64,000 nucleotides of DNA from Paenibacillus sp. UNC499MF (GTDB lineage Bacteria > Bacillota > Bacilli > Paenibacillales > NBRC-103111). Below the pieces are notes generated by a model. That model was not told the origin of the DNA and made no database searches. It saw nothing but the letters and a program-made list of their open reading frames with translations. The stretch lies in contig NZ_FNVF01000002.1 in the NCBI RefSeq assembly GCF_900107975.1, positions 511,178-575,177 of the forward strand. Direction: 5' to 3'. The first letter of the stretch is position 1; each line of letters starts with the position of its first letter. The translations under genes and the position numbers were made by a program. Shown piece after piece: positions 35,429 to 44,665 of the stretch.

Positions 35429-36241
35429 ATGCATCAAGTCATCAACCGGACGATTGTTATTCTGCTTGCCATCGCCTTCCTGATCCCTCTAGTATGGACG
35501 GTGTTCACTTCCTTCACGCCTTCGGAAGAAATCATTACAAGGGCCAATCCGTTTGCGATTGAAAATCCGACCTTTATAAACTACATCAACGCGTGGAAAA
35601 CGATTCCGTTCCTCCAGTATTACTGGAATACGATCGTCATTGTCGTCGGCATCCTGGCCGTTCAGCTCTTTACGGTCACGCTGGCCGCCTATGCGTTTGC
35701 CCGGTTGAATTTTGTCGGCTCGGGTATTCTGTTCATCATCTTCCTGACGCAGATCATGATTCCGCCGGACATTCTGATCTACCCGAACTACACGATCATG
35801 AAAGAGCTGAACCTTGTCGACACGAAGCTGGCGATCATGCTGCCGTATTGGGCCTCCTCGTTCGGAGTGTTCCAGCTGCGCCAGACGTTCAAGCAAATTC
35901 CGCTCGATCTGGACGAAGCGGCACGCATGGATGGCTGCAAATGGTGGCAGACGCTCTGGTACGTATACCTGCCCGCCGCCAAACCGACTTACATTGCGTT
36001 CGGCCTCATTTCCGTGAGCACCCACTGGAGCAACTTCATGTGGCCGCTCGTCGTTACGAACTCCGTGGAATCCCGTCCGCTTACCGTAGGGATCGCGATT
36101 TTCGCCCAGTCGTTTGAAACCGGCGCCCAATGGGGGACGGTAACGGCAGCGACGCTGATGGTTATCCTGCCGCTGCTCATCGCTTTCTTCGTGTTCCAGA
36201 GACAATTCGTCGACAGCTTTATGCACTCCGGCATCAAGTAG
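35429..36241 (+). CDS. ugpE: ABC transporter permease, UgpE-like
   Basis: 270 residues, six membrane helices, EAA loop DLDEAARMDGCKWWQTLWYV. Start ATG after AGGAGAGG, 21 bases after ugpA. Partner of the preceding permease in a cluster 1 importer. Confidence 0.86.
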   Translation: MHQVINRTIVILLAIAFLIPLVWTVFTSFTPSEEIITRANPFAIENPTFINYINAWKTIPFLQYYWNTIVIVVGILAVQLFTVTLAAYAFARLNFVGSGILFIIFLTQIMIPPDILIYPNYTIMKELNLVDTKLAIMLPYWASSFGVFQLRQTFKQIPLDLDEAARMDGCKWWQTLWYVYLPAAKPTYIAFGLISVSTHWSNFMWPLVVTNSVESRPLTVGIAIFAQSFETGAQWGTVTAATLMVILPLLIAFFVFQRQFVDSFMHSGIK

Positions 36242-36254
36242 GGGGCGCGCAGAC

Positions 36255-37043
36255 ATGGAACTGATTTTAATGGGAACGGCGTGCGCCTCCTCGGGCAGAG
36301 ACAGAGACAATACGTATCTGCTTCTGCGCGATACGGACGGGAGCACCCTCATAGATATCGGGGGCAACCCGCTCGGGAAGCTGAAAACACTCGGGCTTAC
36401 AACGCACGAAATCAAGCGGGTCGTGTTTACGCATGTTCATATCGACCATATTTACGGTCTTCCTTCCCTGCTCTGGGGGATGTGGATCGACGGCCGTGAA
36501 GATCCGCTGGAAATTTACTGCGACGAGTCGGAGAAAGAATGGCTGCAAAACTGGCTGGAGCTGATGAGGCTGACGAAATGGCCCGTTGCTTTCGAGATTT
36601 CCGTCCGGGCGTTCCAGTGGGAAGAGCCTGCGCTTTTATGGCAAAAAGACGAGACGGCCCTGTCGGTTTTTCCGAGCAGGCACGGTGTTGCGGCCGTCGG
36701 CATCAAGGTGGAACACAACGGAACGGTATTCGTTTATTCGACGGATACGACGCCAAACCCGCTCATTCGGGACATGGCCCGGATCGATCTGCTTGTCCAT
36801 GAATCGACGACGGCGGAGAGAAGTCTGGCGATGCACAGCACCTTGCGCGACATTGCCGGTTACTACGACTGGGGCAAAATCGGCCGGGGCATACTCGTGC
36901 ATCTGACCGACGACGAGCCTTACGATGAATTGCTGAAGGAATTACCGGTGGGGATTTCTTCTAAAATCTCCTTGGGCCGGGAACTGGAAAGAATCCCTTT
37001 GACCGGCGGAATTTTAAACGGAAAAAGTGAAGCACCCGAGTAA
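36255..37043 (+). CDS. Metallo-beta-lactamase-fold hydrolase (RNase Z-like)
   Basis: 262 residues with HVHIDH (H60, H62, D64, H65), later VFVYSTDTTPNPL and LVHESTT, as in the RNase Z/phosphodiesterase branch of the fold. It lies 13 bases after ugpE in the operon. Given the neighbours, hydrolysis of an imported glycerophosphodiester is a reasonable guess, but unproven. Confidence 0.8.
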   Translation: MELILMGTACASSGRDRDNTYLLLRDTDGSTLIDIGGNPLGKLKTLGLTTHEIKRVVFTHVHIDHIYGLPSLLWGMWIDGREDPLEIYCDESEKEWLQNWLELMRLTKWPVAFEISVRAFQWEEPALLWQKDETALSVFPSRHGVAAVGIKVEHNGTVFVYSTDTTPNPLIRDMARIDLLVHESTTAERSLAMHSTLRDIAGYYDWGKIGRGILVHLTDDEPYDELLKELPVGISSKISLGRELERIPLTGGILNGKSEAPE

Positions 37044-37097
37044 CAGGCGTTTCGGCAGGTTACGTGAGAGCCTATGTGAGAGAAAGGGAGTGAAGAG

Positions 37098-37889
37098 GTG
37101 GATCATTATGCGGGCTACATATTTGATTTGGACGGAACGATTTACCTGGGCGATCATGCGATCGAAGGAGCGGTGGAAACGATCCATCATCTGCAGTCCA
37201 AAGGAAAGAAGCTTCTGTTCTTGACGAACAAGACAATCGAATCCCGTGAAAATTACGTTAAAAAGCTGGACAAATTCGGCGTGAAAATCGGCATGGAACA
37301 GATGCTGAATCCCGCGCTCGTCACGATCCATTATTTGCAGAATCACTATCCGGGTGAGAAGGTGTACGTCATCGGAGAGCCGATTCTAAAAGAAGAATTT
37401 CTGGAAAACGGCATCCGGTTCGCGGACACGCCGGAGGAAACCGGTGTGGTCGTCATTTCCTGGGACCGTGATTTTCACTACAATCATCTGGACTTCGCTT
37501 ACCAGGCGATCAAGCATGGTGCGGAAGCCATCGCGACCCACCCCGACAGAACGTGCCCGATGCCGGGCGGAGACGTTCCCGACTGCGGAGGGATGATCGG
37601 CGCCATCGAAGGCACTACCGGCAAGAAGGTCACCCTGATTATGGGCAAGCCTTCCGTCATGACAGCGCTTACCGCGCTCGATATTTTGCAGGTGGAAGCG
37701 AAGGACTGCCTGATGACCGGAGACCGTCTGGAGACGGACATCCGGATGGGAGCCGAGGCGGGAATGAGTACCGCGCTTGTCCTCACGGGCATTACGAGCG
37801 AAGCGGATATCGCATCGGCCGAGTTTAAGCCGACCTATGTGCTGCCTTCCGTTCACGCCATTGTGAAACAGGGCTGTTCTTCCCAGTAA
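37098..37889 (+). CDS. HAD-IIA family phosphatase (NagD/AraL-like)
   Basis: 263 residues, HAD class IIA. Nucleophile D10 and acid D12 in IFDLDGTIYLG; motif III/IV GKPSVMTALTA and MTGDRLETDIRMG. GTG start. Relatives dephosphorylate sugar or glycerol phosphates, which fits a glycerol-phosphate uptake operon. Placed between the MBL gene and glpP. Confidence 0.88.
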   Translation: MDHYAGYIFDLDGTIYLGDHAIEGAVETIHHLQSKGKKLLFLTNKTIESRENYVKKLDKFGVKIGMEQMLNPALVTIHYLQNHYPGEKVYVIGEPILKEEFLENGIRFADTPEETGVVVISWDRDFHYNHLDFAYQAIKHGAEAIATHPDRTCPMPGGDVPDCGGMIGAIEGTTGKKVTLIMGKPSVMTALTALDILQVEAKDCLMTGDRLETDIRMGAEAGMSTALVLTGITSEADIASAEFKPTYVLPSVHAIVKQGCSSQ

Positions 37890-38031
37890 CCTGCCGCAGG
37901 GAGATACAAGATACAGCTTTGAGGCAGCCGGGAAATGCGGCATGGTTACTTGCACCAAGGGACTGATGGGACTGAACGTTTGATTGGACCGGAGACCTGG
38001 AGAATGTTTAATCAACGATGAGGTGATGAGG

Positions 38032-38634
38032 ATGAAAGAGACGACAGAACGTGCACAGAGAGTGGCTTATTGTCTGAAAAAGAAACCCGTGATTACAAGT
38101 CTGATGAATGCGGAGGAGCTGCCGGGCATTTTGCAGACCTCCTCCAATATCGTTTTCATATTGAAATCGGATATTTTTATGATCGAAGGGATTGTGGAAA
38201 AAATCCGCGAAGCCGGAAAGCTGTCCTTTGTCCATTTCGACCTGATCGAAGGAATCGGCAAAGACAAAGCGGGAGTCGCCTATATGGCGGAGAAAATCGG
38301 CATCGACGGAATCGTCACGACGAAGAACAACATTATTGCCGAAGGGAAAAAGTATGGCTTGATTACCGTACAAAGGCTTTTTGTTTTCGACTCGGTGTCG
38401 CTGGATAACGGCATTAAAATGACAAAAAGCTCCCAGCCTGACGCGATCGAGGTTCTTCCGGGAATGGTCTGCTCGCGGATTATGAAGCGGATCCGGGCCG
38501 AGGTGGACGTGCCGGTCATTGCCGGCGGTCTGATGACCGATCTCGAAGACTTTAACGCCGCTCTCGGAAGCGGGGTCATCGGCATCTCCACTTCCAGCAA
38601 GGAATTGTGGCGCTGGCAGGATGAAAACCGCTAA
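38032..38634 (+). CDS. glpP: Glycerol-3-phosphate-responsive antiterminator GlpP
   Basis: 200 residues, full length for GlpP. The whole protein matches the TIM-barrel-like family (VHFDLIEGIGKDKAGVAYM, VTTKNNII, EVLPGM, IAGGLMTDLEDF). GlpP binds glycerol-3-phosphate and prevents termination in glp leader RNAs. I choose ATG 38032 because GAGGTG lies six bases before it. About 140 bases separate it from the HAD gene. It provides a local regulator for the two leader elements upstream of and inside the ugp-like operon. Confidence 0.9.
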   Translation: MKETTERAQRVAYCLKKKPVITSLMNAEELPGILQTSSNIVFILKSDIFMIEGIVEKIREAGKLSFVHFDLIEGIGKDKAGVAYMAEKIGIDGIVTTKNNIIAEGKKYGLITVQRLFVFDSVSLDNGIKMTKSSQPDAIEVLPGMVCSRIMKRIRAEVDVPVIAGGLMTDLEDFNAALGSGVIGISTSSKELWRWQDENR

Positions 38635-38849
38635 GCCTCCCTTAACAATTTCTTCATTAGATGTGCGGCGCCGGATGCGTTAGGATATTCAAGGGATTTC
38701 TATAGATGCTTTTGTACCGGTTTCGCGTAATAGGAACGGTGCGTCTCCTTTGGGAAATAACGGTTGAATACTTGTGGATGGCTTTGAAAATACGATCCGC
38801 TCTTATTCGGCCGTTTTTCATATAATCGTTACGCCTAGGAGGATGAAGA

Positions 38850-40751
38850 ATGCGCAAAAGTTTACGCAACAAGATGGCCGGTGTCTTGACTCTGGCCTTG
38901 GCGGCGGCTCCGCTTCTGCCGGTTTCGCCGACTCAGTCCGTTCAGGCCGCGGCCGTGCCGAAGCTGCTCATTACGGAATTGGTGCCGGACACGACCAATT
39001 ACGCGAGCTACGACGCTTTCGAGTACATCGAGGTGTACAACAACAGCGCCGTACAGGTCGATCTGCAGGGCTACCGGTTCAAAGCCGGCAGCTGGACCGC
39101 CCAAATCGCCCAGTCCTACAAGCTGGGACCTTGGGAGACCGGCGTGGTCTGGACCCGGAGAGCCGAAATCGCTCCGCTTGGCAAAGAGGCGTTTAACAGC
39201 TATTATTCCCTTTCCTACGCAAGCAAGTACGTACCGGACAGCAAGCTTCAGATCATTGAAAATGTCGGCGGCCTGACGAACAGCGGTACGCAGACCGTCA
39301 CGATCCTGGACCCGGCGGGCGTGGAAACGGCCAAGGCTTCGTATACGGCCGACGATGTGGCCGAAGGCAAGACGATCACCTACCGCTATCCGGCGGCGGG
39401 CGGTACGGCGATGCAGAAGATCGCCGGCCTCCAGGCGCCGACGCCCGGCAGACTTCTCGCCGGACAAGCGCCGGCCCGTCCGAAGCAGGACAACCTGGCG
39501 CCTCAGGCACCGGCCGGTGTTACGGCGGCTGCGGGCGGCGGCAGCGCGAAGCTCTCGTGGTCGGCGAACCCCGAGGGCGATGTGTTCCAGTACAACATCT
39601 ACCAGAACGGAGCCCTGCTCTATACAGTTCCCGCTTCCCAGCGCGAGTTCACCGCTTACTCCCTGATCGGAAACAAGCCGTATACATTCCAGATCAGCGC
39701 CGTGGATCTTTCCGAGAACGAATCGGCCAAAACGTCCGTTACCGTCACGCCTTCCCACCAGCTGATCACGCAGGAAGAAAGAGCCGTCAATCCGAAGGAC
39801 GCCAAGTACCAGAGCTTGTGGAACATCAGCTCCGACGGTCCGGTCGTTCCGGGATTGAAACAGGATCTCGTCCCGCAGGGGATGGCGTATTACCAGGCCA
39901 ACAACTGGCTGCTCACCGTGGCGTATCTGGAAGACGGCCGTCCCGCGACTTTGACTGTCACGGACGCTTCGACGAACCAGTACGTCAAATCGATCGTGCT
40001 GTATAACAGCGACGGCACTCCGTACACCGGACATGCCGGAGGCGTGGCGGTCAGCCGGGATCACGTGTGGATCGCCTCGGAAGGCGCGCTGCATCAACTC
40101 CGTCTGAGCGATGTGACCGGCGCCCAGAACAACGGCGAAGTCTCCTTCATCGGCTCCGTGCCGGTGCCGGTGGACGCGGCGTTCAACACGTTCGCCGACG
40201 GCGTTCTTTGGGTGGGCGAGTTCTACGAAGCGAAGAGCTACCCGACCGATCCGAGCCACAAGCTCGTGAACCGCGACGGCGTGCAGCATTACGCCTGGAC
40301 CGCGGGATACCGGCTTGACCCGGTCACGGATACGATCCGTTCGGACAAGTGGAACGGCAGCGCCGGCACTCCGGCCGTGCCGGACTATCTCTTGTCCATA
40401 ACGGAGAAGATCCAGGGCATCGCGTTTATGCACAATTCCGTCGTGCTCAGCCAGTCCTACGGACGCGGCAACGACAGCACGCTGTACCGCTATAACAACC
40501 CGCTGCAGGAGCCGGCCCACGCCACGGGAACCGTGGGCGGGACAAGCGTGCCCGTCTGGTTCCTCGACGGGCAGTCCGCCAAGGCAACGAACAGCAAGCT
40601 GACCGCCGTACCGATGACCGAGGGCATCGTGCCGGTGGGCGGCGACCTGTTCGTCCTGTTCGAGTCCGGCGCGAACAAATACCGGTACACGACGACGTAC
40701 ATCATGGACCGCGTTCTCAAAATCAACTGGAACCAGTGGGACCAGATGTAA
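38850..40751 (+). CDS. Secreted lamin-tail domain / FN3 protein
   Basis: 633 residues. Sec signal (residues 1-34, ending VQAAA), then a lamin-tail domain (about 37-150; LLITELVPDTTNY, FEYIEVYNNS, YRFKAGSW), a fibronectin III domain (about 215-305), and a C-terminal part of about 320 residues that looks like a beta-propeller (HVWIASEGALHQLRLSDV, ADGVLWVGEFYEA). Secreted; no cell-wall sorting motif. The C-terminal half resembles secreted proteins annotated next to LTD domains; activity unknown. Start ATG after AGGAGG. Confidence 0.82.
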   Translation: MRKSLRNKMAGVLTLALAAAPLLPVSPTQSVQAAAVPKLLITELVPDTTNYASYDAFEYIEVYNNSAVQVDLQGYRFKAGSWTAQIAQSYKLGPWETGVVWTRRAEIAPLGKEAFNSYYSLSYASKYVPDSKLQIIENVGGLTNSGTQTVTILDPAGVETAKASYTADDVAEGKTITYRYPAAGGTAMQKIAGLQAPTPGRLLAGQAPARPKQDNLAPQAPAGVTAAAGGGSAKLSWSANPEGDVFQYNIYQNGALLYTVPASQREFTAYSLIGNKPYTFQISAVDLSENESAKTSVTVTPSHQLITQEERAVNPKDAKYQSLWNISSDGPVVPGLKQDLVPQGMAYYQANNWLLTVAYLEDGRPATLTVTDASTNQYVKSIVLYNSDGTPYTGHAGGVAVSRDHVWIASEGALHQLRLSDVTGAQNNGEVSFIGSVPVPVDAAFNTFADGVLWVGEFYEAKSYPTDPSHKLVNRDGVQHYAWTAGYRLDPVTDTIRSDKWNGSAGTPAVPDYLLSITEKIQGIAFMHNSVVLSQSYGRGNDSTLYRYNNPLQEPAHATGTVGGTSVPVWFLDGQSAKATNSKLTAVPMTEGIVPVGGDLFVLFESGANKYRYTTTYIMDRVLKINWNQWDQM

Positions 40752-40760
40752 GCAGCCGGG

Positions 40761-40793
40761 CCGTCCGCTTCTCGGGAAGCGGGCGGTTTTTTT
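40761..40793 (+). terminator. Terminator after the lamin-tail gene
   Basis: CCGTCCGCTTC, loop TCGG, GAAGCGGGCGG, then seven T. Eleven-pair stem, 10 bases past the stop. Confidence 0.92.
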
Positions 40794-40860
40794 ATTTTGC
40801 GGGAAAAGACGGAGAGATGTAAGATAAAGGAAACAGGAAGGGAGAAAGGAGGTAAGGACT

Positions 40861-41055
40861 ATTTTCATTTTTATTGTCCTAGTCGTGATAGGGCTTTTAA
40901 TGCTGGCTGCGCCGGGCGCCGTCTGGGCCGTCAAGGAAAGCTGGAAATCCAACGACGGAACGGAGCCGTCGGATCTGTATCTGTTCTCCACAAGGATCGG
41001 CGGAGGAATTTTTCTGCTTATCGGAATAGCCGGTATTGCAGTCAGTCTGCTGTGA
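40861..41055 (+). CDS. Small DUF6199-like membrane protein with apparent ATT start
   Basis: 64 residues: helix, VWAVKESWKSNDGTEPSDLY, helix; this plan (W, ESWK, EPS, then R..G) is that of the DUF6199 family. AGAAAGGAGGT lies seven bases before an ATT codon and no ATG, GTG or TTG is suitably placed in this frame; the next is GTG at 40885, inside the first helix. An ATT start, rare but known from infC, is the simplest reading. Function unknown. Confidence 0.65.
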   Translation: MFIFIVLVVIGLLMLAAPGAVWAVKESWKSNDGTEPSDLYLFSTRIGGGIFLLIGIAGIAVSLL

Positions 41056-41087
41056 GCGGTGAATCCGTTTAAATGAGGGAAGAGATT

Positions 41088-41507
41088 ATGGTAAAAAAGT
41101 GGAACTGCACGTTTTTCGGTACGCTTCGGTTGACCCTGCTTTTAAGTGTTCTTCACGGAGCGGGCGGAGAACTGCTTTTTGTTTGTGTCTATAAGTATTC
41201 TGCGGTAATGGAAAGCCTAGGTCTCGCCGTGGCTGTTCTGACGATTTTGTACGCGCTGCCGGTTGTTGCATGGTTCCGGACGAAATATTGGGCCGTGTTG
41301 GTTTTTCTCCTTGTACTGAGTCCGCTCGGCTGCTTGTTGTTTCTTTTCATCGGAGGACTGCTGTTTCCGGCCGCGGAAGATGACTTAGGAGCCGGAATAC
41401 TTTGGTTCATCACGACAGGGATCAATCTTTTGAGCGTTGTGCTCGGCACGCTCCTGGGCGGTTTGACCAACCTGATGCTGCGCAGCAGGCGAATGCTGAA
41501 TTCTTAA
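41088..41507 (+). CDS. Hypothetical four-helix membrane protein
   Basis: 139 residues with about four hydrophobic segments and short loops, no recognised domain. I prefer the ATG at 41088 (MVKKWNC) with AGGGAAGAG upstream; the ATG at 41073 has no site. It follows the small DUF6199-like gene by 32 bases and may share its transcript. Confidence 0.6.
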   Translation: MVKKWNCTFFGTLRLTLLLSVLHGAGGELLFVCVYKYSAVMESLGLAVAVLTILYALPVVAWFRTKYWAVLVFLLVLSPLGCLLFLFIGGLLFPAAEDDLGAGILWFITTGINLLSVVLGTLLGGLTNLMLRSRRMLNS

Positions 41508-41537
41508 TTGTTTCTATAAAAAAGGAGGACCCCACCC

Positions 41538-42203
41538 ATGCCGATCAAGGCGGTTCTTTTCGATTTCGACGGCACGCTGGCGGATACGCTGCCGCTTTCA
41601 TTCGACGCTTTCCGCCGTGTTTTTGAAACGTACGAAAACGTGACGCTGTCCGACGAGCAGATTACGGCCAAATTCGGACCGACCGAGGATGACATCATCC
41701 GGCTGAATGTGAGCGACGCTTCCAAGGCGCCGGCAGCCATAGCGGATTACTATGCTTTCTATGAAAACCATTTTCATGAAAGGGTGAGCATGCCCCGGGA
41801 CATTGTACATATGCTGGAGGCTTTAAACGAGCTGGATGTTCGCATGGTCATCATAACGGGCAAAAGCAGGAGAGCCCTCGATGTTAGCTTGAACAAGCTG
41901 GACATTAGAAAATACTTCTGCTTCTCCGTATCCGGCGACGAAGTAGAGCGTCCGAAACCGGACCCGGAGGGTATTTCTGCAGCGCTGAAAAAGCTTGGAG
42001 TGTCCAAGGAGGACGCGATCTTCGTTGGAGACAGCAGCGCGGATATTAAGGCCGGGAAGTCGGCCGGATTGTGGACGATTGGGGCTCACTGGTTTGAGAC
42101 CGTTCAAACGACGCAGTTTTCTCCGGAGCCCGACGATGTGTTGACGAATGTCCGGGATCTTACGGAGCTTGTGAGGCAATCAAGAACAGATACAGACCGC
42201 TAA
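41538..42203 (+). CDS. HAD family hydrolase (PpaX/Gph-like)
   Basis: 221 residues: FDFDGTLADT with D9/D11, then ITGKSRRALD and FVGDSSADIKAGKSAG. Cap domain of the phosphoglycolate phosphatase/pyrophosphatase type. Start ATG after AAAGGAGG. Substrate open. Confidence 0.9.
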   Translation: MPIKAVLFDFDGTLADTLPLSFDAFRRVFETYENVTLSDEQITAKFGPTEDDIIRLNVSDASKAPAAIADYYAFYENHFHERVSMPRDIVHMLEALNELDVRMVIITGKSRRALDVSLNKLDIRKYFCFSVSGDEVERPKPDPEGISAALKKLGVSKEDAIFVGDSSADIKAGKSAGLWTIGAHWFETVQTTQFSPEPDDVLTNVRDLTELVRQSRTDTDR

Positions 42204-42228
42204 GAACAAAAGAAGGGATAGATGCAGC

Positions 42229-42600
42229 ATGACCTATCAAAAAGCATTGGAAGCTTACATAGCCGCTACGAATACACACGACTTCAGTGAAGTCGAAAAA
42301 GTTCTTCACCCGCTGGCCGTCTATTGGTTCACGGACAAGAGCTGCACGACGCCGGAGCAAATCCGGGCGTACTTTGAGAACGCATGGAATCTTATCCGTG
42401 AAGAGGTGTATTCGGTCCGGGATGTGCAGTGGATTGCGGAGAGTCCGCAGTCGGCCGCCTGCATTTACACGTATCATTGGGAAGGCTATCACAACGGGAA
42501 GTTTGTTTCGGGGAGCGGGCGCGGGACGAATGTGTTCGTCAAGGATGCTGAGGGCGAGTGGAAGCTCGTGCACGAGCATCTGAGCGGTGCCGTTCAGTAG
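42229..42600 (+). CDS. SnoaL/NTF2-like (DUF4440-type) protein
   Basis: 123-residue cone-fold protein (ALEAYIAATNTHDFSEVEKVL at the start, WKLVHEHLS at the end, as in SnoaL-like or DUF4440 proteins). Ligand-binding or small enzyme; no catalytic assignment. Follows the HAD gene by 25 bases. Confidence 0.78.
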   Translation: MTYQKALEAYIAATNTHDFSEVEKVLHPLAVYWFTDKSCTTPEQIRAYFENAWNLIREEVYSVRDVQWIAESPQSAACIYTYHWEGYHNGKFVSGSGRGTNVFVKDAEGEWKLVHEHLSGAVQ

Positions 42601-42764
42601 GGGGAAGGTATTAGATTAGTTGTCGAGCAGAACGATATAATAGCAGAGGCATAGTCAAGTTAACAGGAGAGAGTGCGATGTAGGCTTCGTCGCATGCACA
42701 TGCGAAAGGAAATATTAATTCAACTTACAAATATTAGCTGCTGAAATATCATGTTGGTAACAGA

Positions 42765-42815
42765 TCTCGCCACGCATACCTGTGAAGGTTGCGCACCAGG
42801 GCGAGACATTTTTTT
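42765..42815 (+). terminator. Candidate terminator
   Basis: TCTCGCC (42765-42771) pairs with GGCGAGA (42800-42806), followed by CATTTTTTT. Loop of 28 bases. Found in the 236-base spacer after the SnoaL-like gene, where I see no gene. Confidence 0.55.
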
Positions 42816-42836
42816 ATATGGAGATAACCAGCGTTT

Positions 42837-43300
42837 GTGTCGTCGCTCTCTTCTTTGAGGGATAGCCAACCGATCGTGTCTCTTAACACGAACGGCGGTT
42901 CAATATTTTATTCTGAAGCGGTGCCGTTCGGAGGTACATTGGTGTCTCAATATATTCCGGTGAAGGAGTGCTGCAGCTTCGAGGGTTGGTACTACGACAG
43001 TGCGCTGACGCAAGCCTACAAGAAGTCGGATCCAATCAAACAAACAATAACGCTGTACGCGAAATGGGGGCTACGAGCGCAAACACATTGACCTCGATGA
43101 TCGGTACGGTAAGTACCGGCGGGACAGCGAGCGAGACGATCTCTGTGAAACAAGTAAGCCAATTCGTCATCAAGCACGCATCGGAAGTTGGGGAGCCCCA
43201 CCGCCTTAAACACGAAGGGGTATCATTCACGGAATTATTTTGGACGAAAACTATAGCAAGCGTCGGGCGTTTAAAAGTCACAATAGTCAAAGATGAGTAA
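42837..43300 (+). pseudogene. Broken remnant of a large surface protein
   Basis: The first part encodes one InlB/Flg_new (Listeria-Bacteroides) repeat: VSLNTNGGSIFY, EGWYYDSALT, ITLYAKW. That frame stops at 43091. The next frame continues with ANTLTSMIGTVSTGGTASETI, the kind of repeat found after such domains in Paenibacillus S-layer or adhesin proteins, then degrades. A frameshift near 43065 and missing ends point to a dead fragment. No ribosome site or signal peptide. Confidence 0.65.
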
Positions 43301-44309
43301 TATTCAGCAATGGGGAGGTTGATGCGGAATTCGAGTAACGATTATTCCCCCCGAGCTCCAGCACCGCCACAATCCGTTCCTGAGGAAGAATCCCAAATGG
43401 CTTACATCTTTCGCGGTCATAAATCCAATCCGGAATCATGCGTCGCACGTTCCATGGTTTTGATTTAGTCAACAATTGAAAATTCTGAATTAAGCAGCAA
43501 ACCGCTGCGTAATCCTCTTCTTGCTTGTGGAGATCCGCTTCTTCCTTTGCCACGACCAGAAGCAACGAAGGGGAAGCATCCTCATATGAGGATCCTAGTT
43601 GGCTGACCATATCTTTATCAGTCACGTAAACAAATCGCCACGGTTCTCGTAATCCGTCGTTTGGTGCCCAGACCGCCTCATTAAGAACATCTAGAATACT
43701 TTGTGAATTTATTTGAAGGTTATCCGAATGCAGCCTGTTATCCTCACCAATTGAAATCCACTTCTTTTCTGCCGGCGTTCTTTTCCGCCAGGATCTTGGC
43801 GTTTTTTCGAAGTGCCCTATATGCAATATCCCGGCAAATCTCTCTCCTTTTCGCAAGCCTATTTCCTTAAAGAAGGACTCGCTTTGAATCATTGGGTCTG
43901 TGTACCACAGCATGCCCAACGAGTGATTCCACCCTAGCAACTGAAAGTTTTGCATGATGCTGCATACTGCTGCATAATTTTCGTCACTTTGCTGCTTGTT
44001 ATCGGTTGCTTCTGCAATAAAGACCAAGTTGGCAGGGGTATTCGATAATTGTTTCGCGAAAAAATCCGTCATTGGGGAGGGGATAAGCTTTCCCAGCCTG
44101 CTTTCCTTTACCTTAGCAACCATGCTGTTGGCTAGCCTTTGACGCGAATCGAGCGTGTTGAAATGAACACAACGCCAGTGCGGCGTCTTCTCGGATTCGT
44201 ACAAGCTTGCAGCGTTATTCAGCAAGGAAATAATCAGTTCTTGTTCTATCGGTGTTACAGTAAATTTCCTTATGGATCTACGTTCTTTTATCACCTTGGA
44301 GAAGTCCAA
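43287..44309 (-). CDS. Tandem nitroreductase-fold protein
   Basis: About 340 residues from TTG 44309 (AAGGTG six bases upstream; MDFSKVIKERRSIRKF is the normal nitroreductase opening). Two halves each resemble a nitroreductase: residues 1-195 and 200-340, with the repeated pattern EDYAAVCCLIQNFQLL / ENYAAVCSIMQNFQLLGW and AVWAPNDGLREPWRFVYV. It looks like an internal duplication making a one-chain pseudo-dimer. FMN and NAD(P)H use is expected. Divergent from a MarR gene that may control it. Confidence 0.75.
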   Translation of the reverse strand: MDFSKVIKERRSIRKFTVTPIEQELIISLLNNAASLYESEKTPHWRCVHFNTLDSRQRLANSMVAKVKESRLGKLIPSPMTDFFAKQLSNTPANLVFIAEATDNKQQSDENYAAVCSIMQNFQLLGWNHSLGMLWYTDPMIQSESFFKEIGLRKGERFAGILHIGHFEKTPRSWRKRTPAEKKWISIGEDNRLHSDNLQINSQSILDVLNEAVWAPNDGLREPWRFVYVTDKDMVSQLGSSYEDASPSLLLVVAKEEADLHKQEEDYAAVCCLIQNFQLLTKSKPWNVRRMIPDWIYDRERCKPFGILPQERIVAVLELGGNNRYSNSASTSPLLNITHL

Positions 44310-44318
44310 AAAGATCAC

Positions 44319-44665
44319 CTTCTTCAGTTTTTGTTAATACACAAACAATAATTTTAATTTGAAATCAAAGAGTCAAGGAGTTTAAATATCTTTTTTTGTT
44401 CACGAGTAAACTATATAATGTGTGAATGGCGTTTGTCAAACTTATTATTGAGAGTAGATATCATGTGAGGTATGCGAAAAATGTTTAAAACAATCAACCA
44501 AACAGGGTTGGCTACAAATTTCGGTCATCAAATTGGATAGAGGTTCAGCAATTGATTAATTGAGATGGATGTGGTACTTTAGTTTACGTGTTAACAATTT
44601 CGACGGGTGTTATCCATATGTGACTGGTTCATTCATATAACTTTGTAATATAAAGGGGGAGCATA
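44319..44665. other. AT-rich divergent spacer
   Basis: 347 bases between the nitroreductase (minus) and MarR (plus). TATAAT occurs at 44414 but without a well-spaced -35. MarR operators are likely here, yet I could not identify a convincing palindrome. Confidence 0.35.

Noticed and set aside
38862-40991. 709-codon minus-strand frame opposite the lamin-tail gene
   Set aside because: Antisense frame in GC-rich DNA; Arg/Gly/His-rich translation, runs through a strong terminator, and opposes a gene with a clear signal peptide and domains.
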